A DNA stretch of 64,000 nt from Ciona savignyi (Eukaryota > Chordata > Ascidiacea > Phlebobranchia > Cionidae), in assembly GCA_000149265.1 (NCBI GenBank), contig CH003046.1:662594-726593 (forward strand). The letters run 5' to 3'. The notes beneath the pieces are model-generated. The model worked only from the letters and a program-made list of their open reading frames with translations, was not told where the DNA came from and searched no databases. The position numbers and the translations under genes were made by a program. Of the stretch, positions 23,811 through 34,632 are shown one piece after another (position 1 is the stretch's first letter; the number at the start of each line of letters is the position of its first letter).

Positions 23811-25477
23811 TAGAGAGTGTCAACCACGTGTTTTACCACCACTATTTGTAAAACACATGTCGTATGCCATATAGTCATGCTACAGGGTCCCTAACCACAA
23901 TTTGTATTTTATACACTGAGTAGGTACTTTGTTTCTGCAAGCATAAACGCATGGGTCCCATAGTTATCAGACCAAACTTCTTTTCCATGTGTAGTTGAGA
24001 AAAGAATAAACGTCTTAAATTTACGAACATTTCACCACAAATGTTTTAAATTAAAGCTTGTTTTCAAGCGTGGTGGTAAAATAAAGCTAAATTTCCAAAA
24101 TAGCCCGATTTCATGGTTTCAGGGAATTCCCCTGGGTTTAGTAGATAAGTTTCTGTTTTACATATGTGGGTCATGTTATGTAACAATTCTTAAAGTTTTG
24201 ATCTGATTTGACGACTCCTTGTTGGAGATGTCAGTGCGATATAATGCATGCTTGTCACAATCATAATTCAAAAACATATCTTCGTTTTTAAGGGAATTAC
24301 CCTATGTAAATATTTTCTTTCTTTTAATTGGCACAAAGTGTCTAACGGTCCAACATTTCAGAATCTGATTAAAATTAGAGAAGCCGTTCAAGCGCTATGT
24401 CCCAAAAAGCTATTAAAAAACGTTTTGGTTTTTAACATGACAGGCATGCCATGTCGCCCCCAAATCTACCAGAAGGAATAATGGAATCGTAATGAAACTT
24501 AGGCATTTGTTAGACAACATGGTCTAGATATGCGAAAACCAAACTTCTGGGCAATAAATTTAGGGGAATACCTCTGGGACGTAAACAAATGGTATTTTTT
24601 TCCAAAACATAGCTCTTTGGGGCACATCGCCTTAACGGCAGCTCTATTTTTTTATCAGATTTGGTGAAATATGAGTTTATTAGCCACTGATTTAACACAT
24701 TTGAAAAAAATTAAAAAAATACTTAGGAAAATACCCTAAAAATATGATTTTGTTCTCAAATCATGATTGTGACACTGTGACAGGCATGGCATGGCGCCAC
24801 GACATCTACCAAAACGAGTAATGGAATCGCAATGAAACTTTGTCATTTGTTAGACAACATGGTTTGATATGCCAAAACAAAAATTTTGGGTAATAATTTC
24901 TAGAGGATTTCCCTGAGACTCTAATAACCAAAACATTATTTAAAAAAAAATATCTTCTTTTGAGCATATTCAGATTTGGTGAATGTTAGTGCGGTAGCGG
25001 CCGCTGAACTAATGCGAAAAAAGAAATAAAATCCCCTAAACGTTATTATTTGTTTCTAAATCATAATTGTTACATGCAGGCCATATCGCCCTGACATCTC
25101 TAACAAGGAGTCGTCATATCGGAATAAAACCTTTAGAATTGTTAGATAACAAGGCCCACATATAAAAAAATTATGTACTAATCCTAGGGGAATTCCCCGA
25201 AGCCCGGGGGAATTCCCTAAAGGAGTTTACCTTCATTTTACTACCAAGAATTGTGGTGAAATGTTCGTAAATCTAACACGATTTTTTAACTACACACGGA
25301 AAAGAAGTTTGGTTTGATAACTACGGAACCTATGCGTTAATGCTTGCAGAAGCAAACTACATACTCGGTGTATAAAATATCCCAATTGTGGTTAGGAACC
25401 CTGTCGCATGAATATATGGCATACAAAATGTGTTTTACAAATAGTGGTGGTTAAACACGTGGTTGACACTCTCTAGG
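23811..25477. mobile_element. MITE/foldback element with both termini
   Basis: Complete copy of about 1.67 kb. The left end ctagagagtgtcaaccacgtg and the right end cacgtggttgacactctctag are inverse, and the inverted similarity continues inward for at least 150 bp. One forward subunit (near 24227) is followed by three reverse subunits (near 24439, 24778, 25071), so the interior is a lopsided palindrome. A TA duplication is possible if the element starts at gagagtgtc. Confidence 0.85.
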
Positions 25478-25688
25478 TTGACACTCTCTATTTACAACCT
25501 GAAAATTGTTCGTTAATAACAGTAATTGCATAACCACCAAATCTAATTGAACGGCTCCAAGTATGAAGTTTGATTCTACAACCATAAACGTATGGGTTAA
25601 AAAATAATCATCGTGTTAGATTAACGAACATTTACCACAAATGTTTTTAGTTAGGCCTCTTTTTAAGCGATGTACAACCATAAACGTA
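25478..25688. other. MITE fragments, no gene
   Basis: A second terminal motif (gttgacactctcta) follows the first at once, then pieces resembling the MITE head (caaccataaacgtatgggtt). Nothing coding seen. Confidence 0.55.
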
Positions 25689-25772
25689 TGAAAAAACGAA
25701 AAACTTCGGATCAAAAAATCAACAAAAAACGTCGGATCAAAAAATCAACAAAAAACGTCGGATCAAAAAATG
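25689..25772. repeat. 27-bp tandem repeat
   Basis: Three copies of a unit containing aaaaaacgtcggatcaaaaa. Confidence 0.85.
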
Positions 25773-25939
25773 GAAACTATTTCTTCGTGTGTATATAAAG
25801 CGTTACGTAGACCGATTGCTGTTTTAAGTGTAGTTTTATTTTGGGGGATTTACCGGAAATCTATTTAAAGATGTGTATAGGGTTTGGATATCTATTTTAC
25901 CAACCCCGAAATTCCCTTACGATTTGTATTGGTTTAGTC

Positions 25940-26200
25940 CAGGGGTCGAAAACCTTTCGCATCTTAAGTTCAGGGGTCGACAACCTTTTGCCATTTTTGG
26001 CGATATTTCACAAAATAAAAATAACTGAAAGCCTTAAAACTAATATTTTCGCAATAATAGGAAAACGGCACTGTGTAAGATAGACAAGAGTGTTGTAGTA
26101 TTTCTTTCACTTAAGAATAAACGTATTAAAGCTGGTTATAGTAGTAATAAAGTGACAAAAGCCGCATCAGGATGAAAAGGCCGCATATTGTCGACCCCTG
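25940..26200. mobile_element. hAT-type MITE with 8-bp target duplication
   Basis: 261-bp element with ends caggggtcga and tcgacccctg. Flanking 8-mers gtttagtc (25932-25939) and gtttagcc (26201-26208) match at 7 of 8 positions. Short CAGGGG-type ends and an 8-bp duplication are hallmarks of hAT elements. No coding capacity. Confidence 0.88.
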
Positions 26201-26222
26201 GTTTAGCCTGTAGAGACATTTC

Positions 26223-26520
26223 ATATAAGTGCAAGCCCAGTTCGACCGGTTGGTCTAGCGGTTAAGTGCGTCGCCTTTCGGAAGGTTGCAGGTACGGAAC
26301 TGGTCGCTACCTAGTCGGTTGTTTTCTTGGGCAAGGCACTTTACAGACATTGCCTGAACCCAGCGGTTTAATGGGTTCTATATATGTCTATCATATATAA
26401 CACACTGCAATAGCCATGGTAACCCGACTATAAGCATGAGGTGATCTGACGATTGCCCGTGTGTTAACCCCCTTGGTTTTTTCATTCACAGGGATAAAAA
26501 TAAATATCCTATCTAAACCT
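26223..26520 (+). mobile_element. SINE family 1, full-length copy
   Basis: Head gaccggttggtctagcggtt with an A-box-like part, a B-box-like part (ggttgcaggtacggaactgg), a core with ttgggcaaggcactttac, and tail gggataaaaataaatatcct. Polymerase III transcription is expected from the tRNA-like head (family knowledge). Confidence 0.85.
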
Positions 26521-26705
26521 AGCGGATTATTGAGTTCTACTAAATTGAAGGAACAAGTTTATTATACGCAACACACTGCAATAGCTCCGGTAACCCGACG
26601 GTGGGTGCAAGGTAATCTGACGATTGCCCGTGTGTTAACCCCCTTGGTTTTCCCATTCACGGGGATAAACATGAATATCTTATCCTATTCTATCTATTCT
26701 ATACT
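26521..26705 (+). mobile_element. SINE family 1, headless copy in tandem
   Basis: Starts in the core (agcggattattgagttctac) and runs to the tail, immediately after the preceding full-length SINE. This could be a nested insertion or a dimer. Confidence 0.75.
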
Positions 26706-26869
26706 CGTCAATAATCAGTCCCCCCAAAATAGATCCATTGTGCGAGGAAATATTGATGAAGGATTACTTAGCACCCGTGATCCATAAATACACAAATCCC
26801 TTCCCGGTTGAGAACCGCTGCCTTAAACAATTTCTGACACAATGCAATAGCACGACAACTTGACAATTA

Positions 26870-27199
26870 ACACGCGATCATGTGTTCTATCGACCGTTAT
26901 ACATAATGGGGATAAACCTAAGCTCTGTGTGACGTAGATGCGGCAGGGAGACACACGTCATCAACATCCACAGCTTTTCGGAAAACAATATGACAGTTTG
27001 GTGTAGTACCTTTTAACTTTCGGGTCTCTTTTGCATTAATGTTGCACTAACCGTAGAAACGAAACTGTTTAGAGCAATATTAGTATAGCTTCTTCAAAAT
27101 TAAACAGCTCGTGCTTATGGTATCACCATTATAAATATTCGGCCACCTATTGTTTGGAAGATCAGTTGTAATATTTGCTGAATTATTAACGACATTTCC
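26870..27199 (+). promoter_or_regulatory. Conserved promoter of the lectin-like gene family
   Basis: About 330 bp repeated almost unchanged in front of other family members (29905-30321, 49730-50146 and, decayed, 29200-29560 and 40150-40386). It holds tgtgacgtagatgcggca and cacgtcatcaac, both TGACGT-like, and a TATA-like attataaatattcgg about 70 bp before the ATG. Confidence 0.6.
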
Positions 27200-28332
27200 A
27201 TGGATTTCTTCGTCTTAATGGTCGTTGCCTGTGGTTTGAGCATTGCTTTGTCAGGTAAGGTTTATTGCAAATGTTTATTTGTGATTGATTCCAACATTAT
27301 ACAGTTGTGTCTGCATCTCAACGAGGTCAAAATATCATGCAATCGTATTCAACATTAAAGACAAAAGGGGAATTAGTTGGCTACCTAATGTGCTTAAATG
27401 TTGCACCCATTTCGGCCAATGTAATAGTTTTCACCTACCATGCATCTATGCCGGACAAATTCAAGGCAATTGTAATTGAATTCACTTCCTCTGGATTCTG
27501 GATTGAAATGAAGCGAACTGACCAGTCTACAGGTTGGAACGCCGCTATTGTTGTGAATTGGACATTGTATTTCGAAGGTTGGTTGCGTTTACTAACTGGT
27601 TATACAAACCGTGTTTCAGAAAAATATTGTTTGGAGAATGAACAATCTGACATTAATACTGAAACATTTATTTTAAGGAAAATAACATTGACAGATGACG
27701 GAATTGTGCACAACAAGTTCTTCATTTGGATGCCTGAGCCAAGCAAGTGGATCTACCAGAATCGCTATGAAGCACAACTGACATCTTGCAATACTACTTG
27801 GTGCCCGCGCTGGGTCGATATTGTAGACAAAGAATATGTATGACGCAGTTTATAATTACGTCAGGACCACGATTGTCTCTGTTGATAAAAAATTGGCTCA
27901 AATCTGGCTTGATATGAACTACAATACCACGGTTTGTGAGAACAAATTATATATATTGCACAATAGGTTATGTTGCGTTTAACAATAGACATTTACTTCT
28001 CTTGTTATATGATCGATGTACCCTTTCGTTCGAGCCTTTGCAGCGCTATTTGCCGCAATTAATACGATCGTCTTGTTGTGAAACATACAACCTTACAAAG
28101 CTTTAATACACAATATATATATTTGTCTTTTCAGACATATAAAATGTCGACAAGCAATGGGGATCCAGCTTTTAACGGAGCTTGGCACCCTAGTTATCCG
28201 ATAAACCATGCAACTCGCACCGGGTTGCTCATACAAGTCATAGCTAACCCATCGTACTCAAATGTCGGAATGTGGAACCGCCCGCCCGATGTTAAAGTAT
28301 CAACACGTAACTTCTGTGCAAAACCGTACTAA
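27200..28332 (+). pseudogene. Secreted C-type-lectin-like protein, copy A1
   Basis: Exon 1 (27200-27254) encodes a signal peptide, MDFFVLMVVACGLSIALS. Exon 2 (27305-27966) encodes a Cys-poor region (GYLMCLNVAPISANV, GFWIEMKRTDQSTGWNAAIV) and then KWIYQNRYEAQ with a CTLD-like stretch. Exon 3 (28135-28332) ends NVGMWNRPPDVKVSTRNFCAKPY, written in part as STRNFCAKPY, like the end of a C-type lectin fold. Junction phases are 1 and 2. The reading frame is broken near 27780-27843 by several indels relative to copies A2 and B2, giving a TGA at about 27841. The lectin assignment is tentative. Confidence 0.55.
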
Positions 28333-29199
28333 ACGACCGCCACCCATCCAACCGAGGGTACAACATTCCACGTTCCATAGATATTTTTTACTTGTTTGTA
28401 TTTGTTCGCATTTTAAGGACATATACCATTTATTTTTATATTCTTACGTAATTCGAATGCCCAATTGTTACAAAAACTAATCTAAAACTAAAGAGAGTCA
28501 ATCACGTGATAACCACCACTATTTATACAACTTATTTTGACAGTTTATGTTTTTTTAAAGTCCCTTCCCAATTTTTTATTTGAAGTATGTGGCGTTATGA
28601 AGACCGTACTTTTAGGTCACAAATTAAACAAGGAAGTGTCAATCCTATGTATGTTGTTTATTTCTGGAAGCAGAAACGGATAGGTCCCGGAGTTAAGAAA
28701 CCTAGCTTTTTTCGATTTTCAGTCAGATTTGTGTATATCTTTACGTCATTAGATAACTTTTCCTGTCTAGACGCTAAACGAGGGTTAACATGTTCCAGGT
28801 TTAAACTGTTTGAACTATTTCTTCGTTTGTATATAAATCGTTACGTGGAATTACTGCTGCTATAAGTGTAATTTTATTTCTAGGAATTTACCGGAAATCC
28901 GTTTATGATGCGTATAGGCTTTGTCTATCTATTTTACCAACCTTGAAATCCTTTTACTTTGTTGAGTTAATATGCGTGTATGCTAAATATTGAAAGAACG
29001 TCTCATGTATACACAACACATAACAACCCAGTTACATTACAGTGAACAAAAGGTAATCTGGCAATTTTCCTGCAAATACACCATCTTAAGTATTCGCAAA
29101 GTAATCTAATTGCCGTGAGTTAAGGAACCTTGAATTTTTCGACATAAGGGGAAAAACATGAATATTCTATTTTTTCCCCATTAACCTAAAACGATTGGT
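28333..29199. other. Non-coding with decayed repeats
   Basis: Contains a degenerate MITE end near 28488 (agagagtcaatcacgtgata) and SINE-tail-like pieces near 29140. 28240-28830 matches 39645-40150 in segment B. No gene seen. Confidence 0.55.
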
Positions 29200-29571
29200 G
29201 ACACATTGAAATAGCCCTGACAAACCGACAATTAGCACGAGGTTATGTGTTCCATCGATCGTTATACATAATGGGGATAAACCCGAGCTTTGTGTGACGT
29301 AGATGCAACGGAGAGAAACACGTCATTAACATCCACAGATTTTTATGAAGCAATATTAATGTTCGGTGTAGTATTCTTTAATATTTGGTATTTTTTACAT
29401 AGGTATCATTAACCGTACTAGAGAAAACTGTTTAGACATATTTTAGCAGAGCTTAATCAAATGTGGACCGCTGGTATTTATGGTATTAGTATTATAAATA
29501 TTTGGCCACCTATTGTTTAGAAGATCAGGTATAATAATTGCTGAAGTAGTATTAACGACATGTCAAATTTC
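29200..29571 (+). pseudogene. Promoter relic of a lectin-like gene
   Basis: Matches the conserved promoter (gacgtagatgcaacgg, ccacagatttttatg, aaatatttggccacctattg) but stops before an ATG, replaced at about 29572 by a repeat beginning taaagtaaaattccgggac. Confidence 0.6.
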
Positions 29572-29904
29572 AGTAAAGTAAAATTCCGGGACATTTAGCT
29601 AACCGGGACGGGACACCGGGACAGATATTTAAACTCGAAATTTCCTAGCCAAACCGGGACGTATGGTAGGTCTATCTAAGCCTGGATACTCGTTAAAAAT
29701 CAGCTGTGTTTTTTTTATTATTTCTGGTGAAATGTCTTCTCCTAAATCGGATATCGACCGTGGGATCTATAACTAATGTCATGAGTATTTTTTGAAAATA
29801 CAAGTATTGTGCATTTCCACGGGGAGATATAGTGGCCGCAAACTGAGATCAAGTGTATCAGATTAATATATTACTTTTACTGAAGTCGGCCGAAATAGCT
29901 TGTT
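29572..29904. repeat. Dispersed repeat duplicated at 49387-49729
   Basis: Starts taaagtaaaattccgggac and continues with repeated ccgggacgg motifs, then a segment shared with 19125-19260 and 39290-39425 (ctaagcctggatactcgtta). Confidence 0.6.
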
Positions 29905-30321
29905 AGGTTAATGCAGTGCCTTTCCGCCGAAGGGGAGAAATTTCAAAATCGATTTGTGACACCTTATAGTAGCACCGACAACACGGCAATTAGCACGATG
30001 TTTTGTGTTCTATCGACCGTTATACATAATGGGGATGAAGCTGAGTTTTGCGTGACGTATATGCGGCAGAGAGAAACACGTCATCAACATCCACAGATTT
30101 TCAGGAAACAATATGACAGTTTGGTGAAGTACCTTTTAACTTTCGGTCTCTTTTGCATTAATGTTGCACTGACCGTAGGAGAGGAACTGTTTAGAGCAAT
30201 ATTAGTAGAGCTTCTTCAAATTTAAACAGCTCGTGCTTATGGTATCACCATTATAAATAATCGGCTACCTATTGTTTAGAAGATCAGTTGTAATATTTGC
30301 TAGGGTATTAACGACATTTCC
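29905..30321 (+). promoter_or_regulatory. Conserved promoter of copy A2
   Basis: Very close to 49730-50146 and 26870-27199: gcgtgacgtatatgcggcag, cgtcatcaacatccacag, TATA-like attataaataatcgg about 70 bp before the ATG. Confidence 0.6.
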
Positions 30322-31460
30322 ATGGATTTCTTCGGTTTAATGGTCGTTGCCTGTGGTTTGAGCATTGCTTTGTCAGGTAATGTTTATTGCAAATGTTTAT
30401 TTGTGTTTGATTCTAACATTATACAGTCGTGTCTGCATCTCAACGAGGTCAAAATGTCATGCAATCGCATTCAACATGGAAGACAAAAAGGGAATTCGTT
30501 GGCTACCTAATGTGCTTAAATGTTGCACCCATTTCGGCCAATGTAACAGTTACCACCTACCATACAACTTTGCCGGACAAATTCAAGGCAATTGTAATCG
30601 AAATCACTTCATCCGGATTCTGGATTGAAATCGAAAGAACTGACTAGTTCACAGGCTGGAACGCCGCAATTGTTGTGAATTGGGCATTGTATTTCGAAGG
30701 TTGGTTGCGTTTACTAACTGGTGGTTATACAAACCGCGCGTAAAATGAATATCAAATATATTTTTTTGGTGAAACAAACATCTGACCCTTATACTTAAAC
30801 ATTTATTTTAAAGAGATTTACAATGACAGATGACGGAATTGTGCACAACAAGTTCTTCATTTGGAGGCCTAAGCCAAGCAAGTGGATCTACCAGAATCGC
30901 TATGAAGCACAAAAATCTTGCAAACTATATGGTGCCGCGCTGGTCGATATTGTAGACAAGGAAATGTATGATGTAGTTTATAATTACGTCAGGACCACGA
31001 TTGTCTCTGTTGATAAAAAATGGGCTCAAATTTGGCCAGCGATGAACTACAATCCTACGGTTTGTGAGAACAAGTTATATGTTTTGCACAAAAGGTTATC
31101 TTGCTATTAACAATAGACTTATACTTTTCTGTGGTAAATGATTGATGTAAACCTTTTGTTAGAGTATTTGCGACGCTATTTCCAATAAATCCGATAGTCT
31201 TTTTGTGAAACATACTACCTTACAAAGTTTTAATACACAATATTTATATTTGTATTTTTCAGACATATAAAATATCTACAAGCAATGGGGATCCGGCCTT
31301 TAAGGGAGCTTGGCACCCTAATTATCCGATATACCATACAACTCACACCGGGTTGCTCATACAAGTCGCAGCTGACCCATCGTACTTAAATGTCGGAATG
31401 TGGAACCGCCCACCCGATGTTAAAATATCAACACGAAACCTCTGTGCAAAACCGTACTAA
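30322..31460 (+). pseudogene. Secreted C-type-lectin-like protein, copy A2
   Basis: Exon 1 (30322-30376) encodes MDFFGLMVVACGLSIALS. Exon 2 (30427-31094) has an in-frame TAG at about 30644 where copy A1 has a CAG, and further frame changes between 30720 and 30830. From 30823 it reads openly to YEAQKSCKLYGAALVDIVD and NPTVCENKLYVLHKR. Exon 3 (31263-31460) ends STRNLCAKPY. SCK...GAALVDI followed by W and a late Cys resembles a C-type lectin domain, but no calcium-binding EPN/QPD-WND motif is visible. Confidence 0.55.
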
Positions 31461-32246
31461 AGCAACGCCACACATCCAACCGACAGTACAACATTTCACG
31501 TTCCATAGATATATTTTACTTGTTTGTATTTCTGCGCATTTTAATTAAGATGACGTTTAAACTTTAATTCTCACGTAAATCAGATCTAATTGTGACGAAA
31601 CGAATCTAACACTAGAGAGTGTCATACACGTAAAAATGCTCCCCACGTTATTGATGCTGAATATACTGCAAGCGGAAACTCATGGCATATTACTTGCCCG
31701 TTCAAATGTGCTATCTCTGTTAAGGAGTTTAGGATAGCGTGAGATATTTGTGTGTTTCCCCATTGATGAGAAAACAGATGGGACGGGTAATTCTCCGCGC
31801 TCAATATGGGATTAGCAGAACAGTTGCAGTGTGTTGTGCATGGTTCAGACTCTTCTTTATTTGTTATTACGCAATATTACACTGGGTTCTGGCAATAATC
31901 GCTAAGTGCCTTTTCGCCCAATGACACAACCGACTAAATAGCCCACTAGTTTCGAATCTGCAGGTATATATTTTTGTGAGTAGTTTTTGGTTTCCTTTAC
32001 TTTTACTCTTAGGAATTAGGGTCATATTTAACTTAATAGTGTTGTCTGACATAACGTGGAAATTCATAAGACTTTGCATCGTGATGTAGCTACTAATTAA
32101 AATTAAGTTTCATGTATATATCTGGCCTTTATTATTTTTATAATGGGCAAAAGTTCGAAGCCATGAGGCTCGACATGGACCGTTTTTGTATAGCAGTTGG
32201 TATATGTATCGGTCGTGTTAACCATTCGACCACGGTACCACTAAGT
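31461..32246. other. Non-coding with a reverse SINE
   Basis: 31750-31965 is SINE family 1 on the minus strand (cattgatgagaaaacagatg, cagtgtgttgtgcatgg). The rest matches 51290-52093. No gene seen. Confidence 0.65.
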
Positions 32247-32480
32247 CTAAATACTACAGGACCGCTTGGACCGCTTGGATCGCATGGAGCGCTTGAATAG
32301 CTTGGATCGCTTAATATACTTCGTAATTACAAAAGCCATGATATTAATGTTAGGGTTGGGGTTAAAGTTAGTTCTGGGGTTGGGATTAGTTTTGGGACAG
32401 GGTTAGAATTACTTTTTATAGCAATCTGAGTGATACAAGCGCTCCAAGCGATCCAAGCGGCCCTGTAGTATTTTAAGGCA
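32247..32480. mobile_element. MITE with TIR ctaaatactacagg, copy A
   Basis: Left end tctaaatactacaggaccgc, right end gcggccctgtagtatttt. Just inside the left end are about six copies of a 9-bp unit (atcgcttgg and variants). Also at 12282 and 52094. Confidence 0.85.
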
Positions 32481-32952
32481 CCCAAACACAACAGTCTATA
32501 TTTCGTATACAATAGTTAACAACTGTGATTAAAGAGTTATTACCTCTAAATTAGGACTACTTATAATTTAGTTCACAGAGTGTATTTTATTTTTAAATTG
32601 TTGTCTTTGAACGTAGAAACAAATGAAAAATAAAACGATATTCTAGAATTATGGTTTCGTATTATTTACCTTTCCAATAATTTTTATAAATCCATTATTA
32701 AGCCATATGTTTTTAATGGAATGCGAAATGTCATTGGATGTTTATCCAAAAATTATTAGAACCTTATGATAATTTCCGGTGCTTACTAATGAGAAATTGT
32801 TATGTCTTACTGAGTTCATAAAAACGAGTGTTTGAATAACGAAATTGCGTTACAGCGACGAAATGTAACATGTGGCTGTAATTAAATATTCGGTGTATAT
32901 ATACAGTGGATTCGAGTTAGAACGTTACAGAACTTGTTTTCAAAAGACCAAG
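32481..32952 (+). promoter_or_regulatory. Upstream region of the small secreted protein gene, with TATA box
   Basis: Strongly conserved with 52380-52862. A TATA box (gtgtatatatacag, 32893-32906) lies about 50 bp before the ATG at 32953, leaving room for a short 5' UTR. Confidence 0.6.
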
Positions 32953-33837
32953 ATGAAATATTTGGTTGTTTTGAGCATTTGTGCGCTGGTGTTGGCGGTG
33001 TTGGGTTCACCACTGGAAGAGGCTCGTTTAATCAATGTAGGTGACAGTAGTTGTCTTAATACATACCAATACGAATATGTGGAGTGTCATATTTAGTTTT
33101 AAGCAAATGGAATGAGTGATTCGTTGCTGTAACGGGTGATTGTGGTAGGCTTGTAGTGTAAGTAAAGTTGAAATGTAAGAGCTTTCTAAACCAAATAACA
33201 CTCGATTGCAGACCGGGTCTTCCTTTAGCGAGGAAGCACAAGCCCAACTTCGAGATGCCTCCGTACGAGCTGTCCTATATGTTTGCATGCAAGATAACCT
33301 GCTACCGGAGATTCGAGACTCAGTTTGCGCCAGGGCCCTGGCACAGCAGTTTGGAACACACACTAAAGGCAAGTTTACATAACCGGAAAATGGTTTTGGT
33401 GTACGGTTGTGTGGCCGAATGGTTAACGCGACAGACATATACTCCGTTAGAAACAGAGTAAGAAATCGTTAAAGGAAAGTGGTGTGTTCGATCTTTAAGC
33501 TGATCAGTTTTTGCAAAGTTACCAATGGAATGGCACAAAAAATACCTTGAACCAATATAAATGGCCTAAACTAAATAAAAATGCAAATTAAATATAAAAT
33601 ATTTCACACTGCTTTATCAGGTGTTCCCAGTCTGTTGGTTAGGTAATCAGACTAGAATATGAACACACGAAGTATCCTACCTAATTGTAGTGATCGTTCA
33701 TCAGACATTTTCGCCTGTATCGTACGTGATTTTATAATCAGCTCATTTCAGCGGAAGTGTACGATAGCATGGATTGTTTGGACTGCCAGATAGCAGAGCC
33801 GGTTTGCTGGAATTCATGTCCGATGATGGTTGAATAA
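32953..33837 (+). CDS. Small secreted cysteine-rich protein, 108 aa (segment A, intact)
   Basis: Three exons: 32953-33036, 33212-33368, 33752-33837. Exon 1 encodes a signal peptide (MKYLVVLSICALVLAVLG). Exon 2 encodes a helical-looking segment (EEAQAQLRDASVRAVLYVC, LLPEIRDSVCARALAQ) with two Cys. Exon 3 encodes DCLDCQIAEPVCWNSCPMM with four Cys, then stop. The mature protein of about 90 aa has six Cys, consistent with three disulfides. Intron 1 is GTAGGT...AG. Intron 2 starts GCAAGT, a GC-AG intron with a good donor match; the B copy has GT there. All three exons join in frame, 327 nt including the stop. I do not recognise the family. Confidence 0.72.
33403..33530 (+). mobile_element. tRNA-Ser-like SINE in intron 2
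   Basis: Head ttgtgtggccgaatggttaa followed by cgcgacagac. Family 2, inserted in intron 2 of the small secreted protein gene; the B copy lacks it. Confidence 0.6.
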
Positions 33838-34143
33838 GTTGAAGAAACCAAACCAACCCGATTCCAGTTTTGTTTTAATCGTTATTTGTCCAATCGTTGA
33901 ATACAATTACAAACTAATTATCAGTGAGTGACTTTTGGTGGAGGGTCTGTCTTACAAAACGCTAGAACTTACGCGAACTATGTACAATTGATTTATTTTA
34001 ATTCGGGACCACACATACATAGTTAAATTCAGGCCACAAAGAGGCGGAGAAAAAAGCCACAGTTGCCCTCAGATTTTAGCTTATAGACACAAACATTAAA
34101 TTTTGGCCACACCTAATATACATCAATTTATGTAGGCTACATA
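33838..34143. other. Non-coding 3' flank
   Basis: Matches 53608-53760 in segment B for the first part. No gene seen. Confidence 0.55.
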
Positions 34144-34629
34144 CAGTAGGCGCCTCTTATTATTACCAATTTGGTACAATCTGATATTTGTCCATTTAAA
34201 TCTCTCCGTTTAATATGACCAAATTTCAGATAATATGACCAACATTTGCTCTATCTCTTTTATTACAGTACATTAATTGTTCCTTAAAACTTTGCCTTTT
34301 TAACATGCGTGTTTTCTGTACGCATGCAATAAAGGTGTGCGCTCTGTACCGGGTCTCATGACGAAACAGTCACATCGATATGACGTAGATTTACTAACAA
34401 AATCGTACTTCTAACGTCACTTGTACTGTTACAAAACTGAACTTTGTTTACTGCCAACGTCACACTGTTACTTCGAACTTTAATCACACTGTTATTATTT
34501 GACGGAGGAACTTCATATGGCTTACATCGATTGAGGCGCGGTTATGGCGTCTTCGTTTTTTATGACTATTCGGATATTATGACCAAAATGGTCTGGTCCC
34601 AAGGTGGTCATATTAAGCGGCGCCTACTG
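34144..34629. mobile_element. pogo/Tigger-like MITE
   Basis: Ends cagtaggcgcctcttatta and taagcggcgcctactg are inverted repeats, each next to a TA (34142-34143 and 34630-34631). CAGT...CTTA-type ends with TA duplications are typical of Tc1/mariner-pogo elements. Absent from segment B, so it inserted after duplication or is polymorphic. Confidence 0.85.
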
Positions 34630-34632
34630 TAT

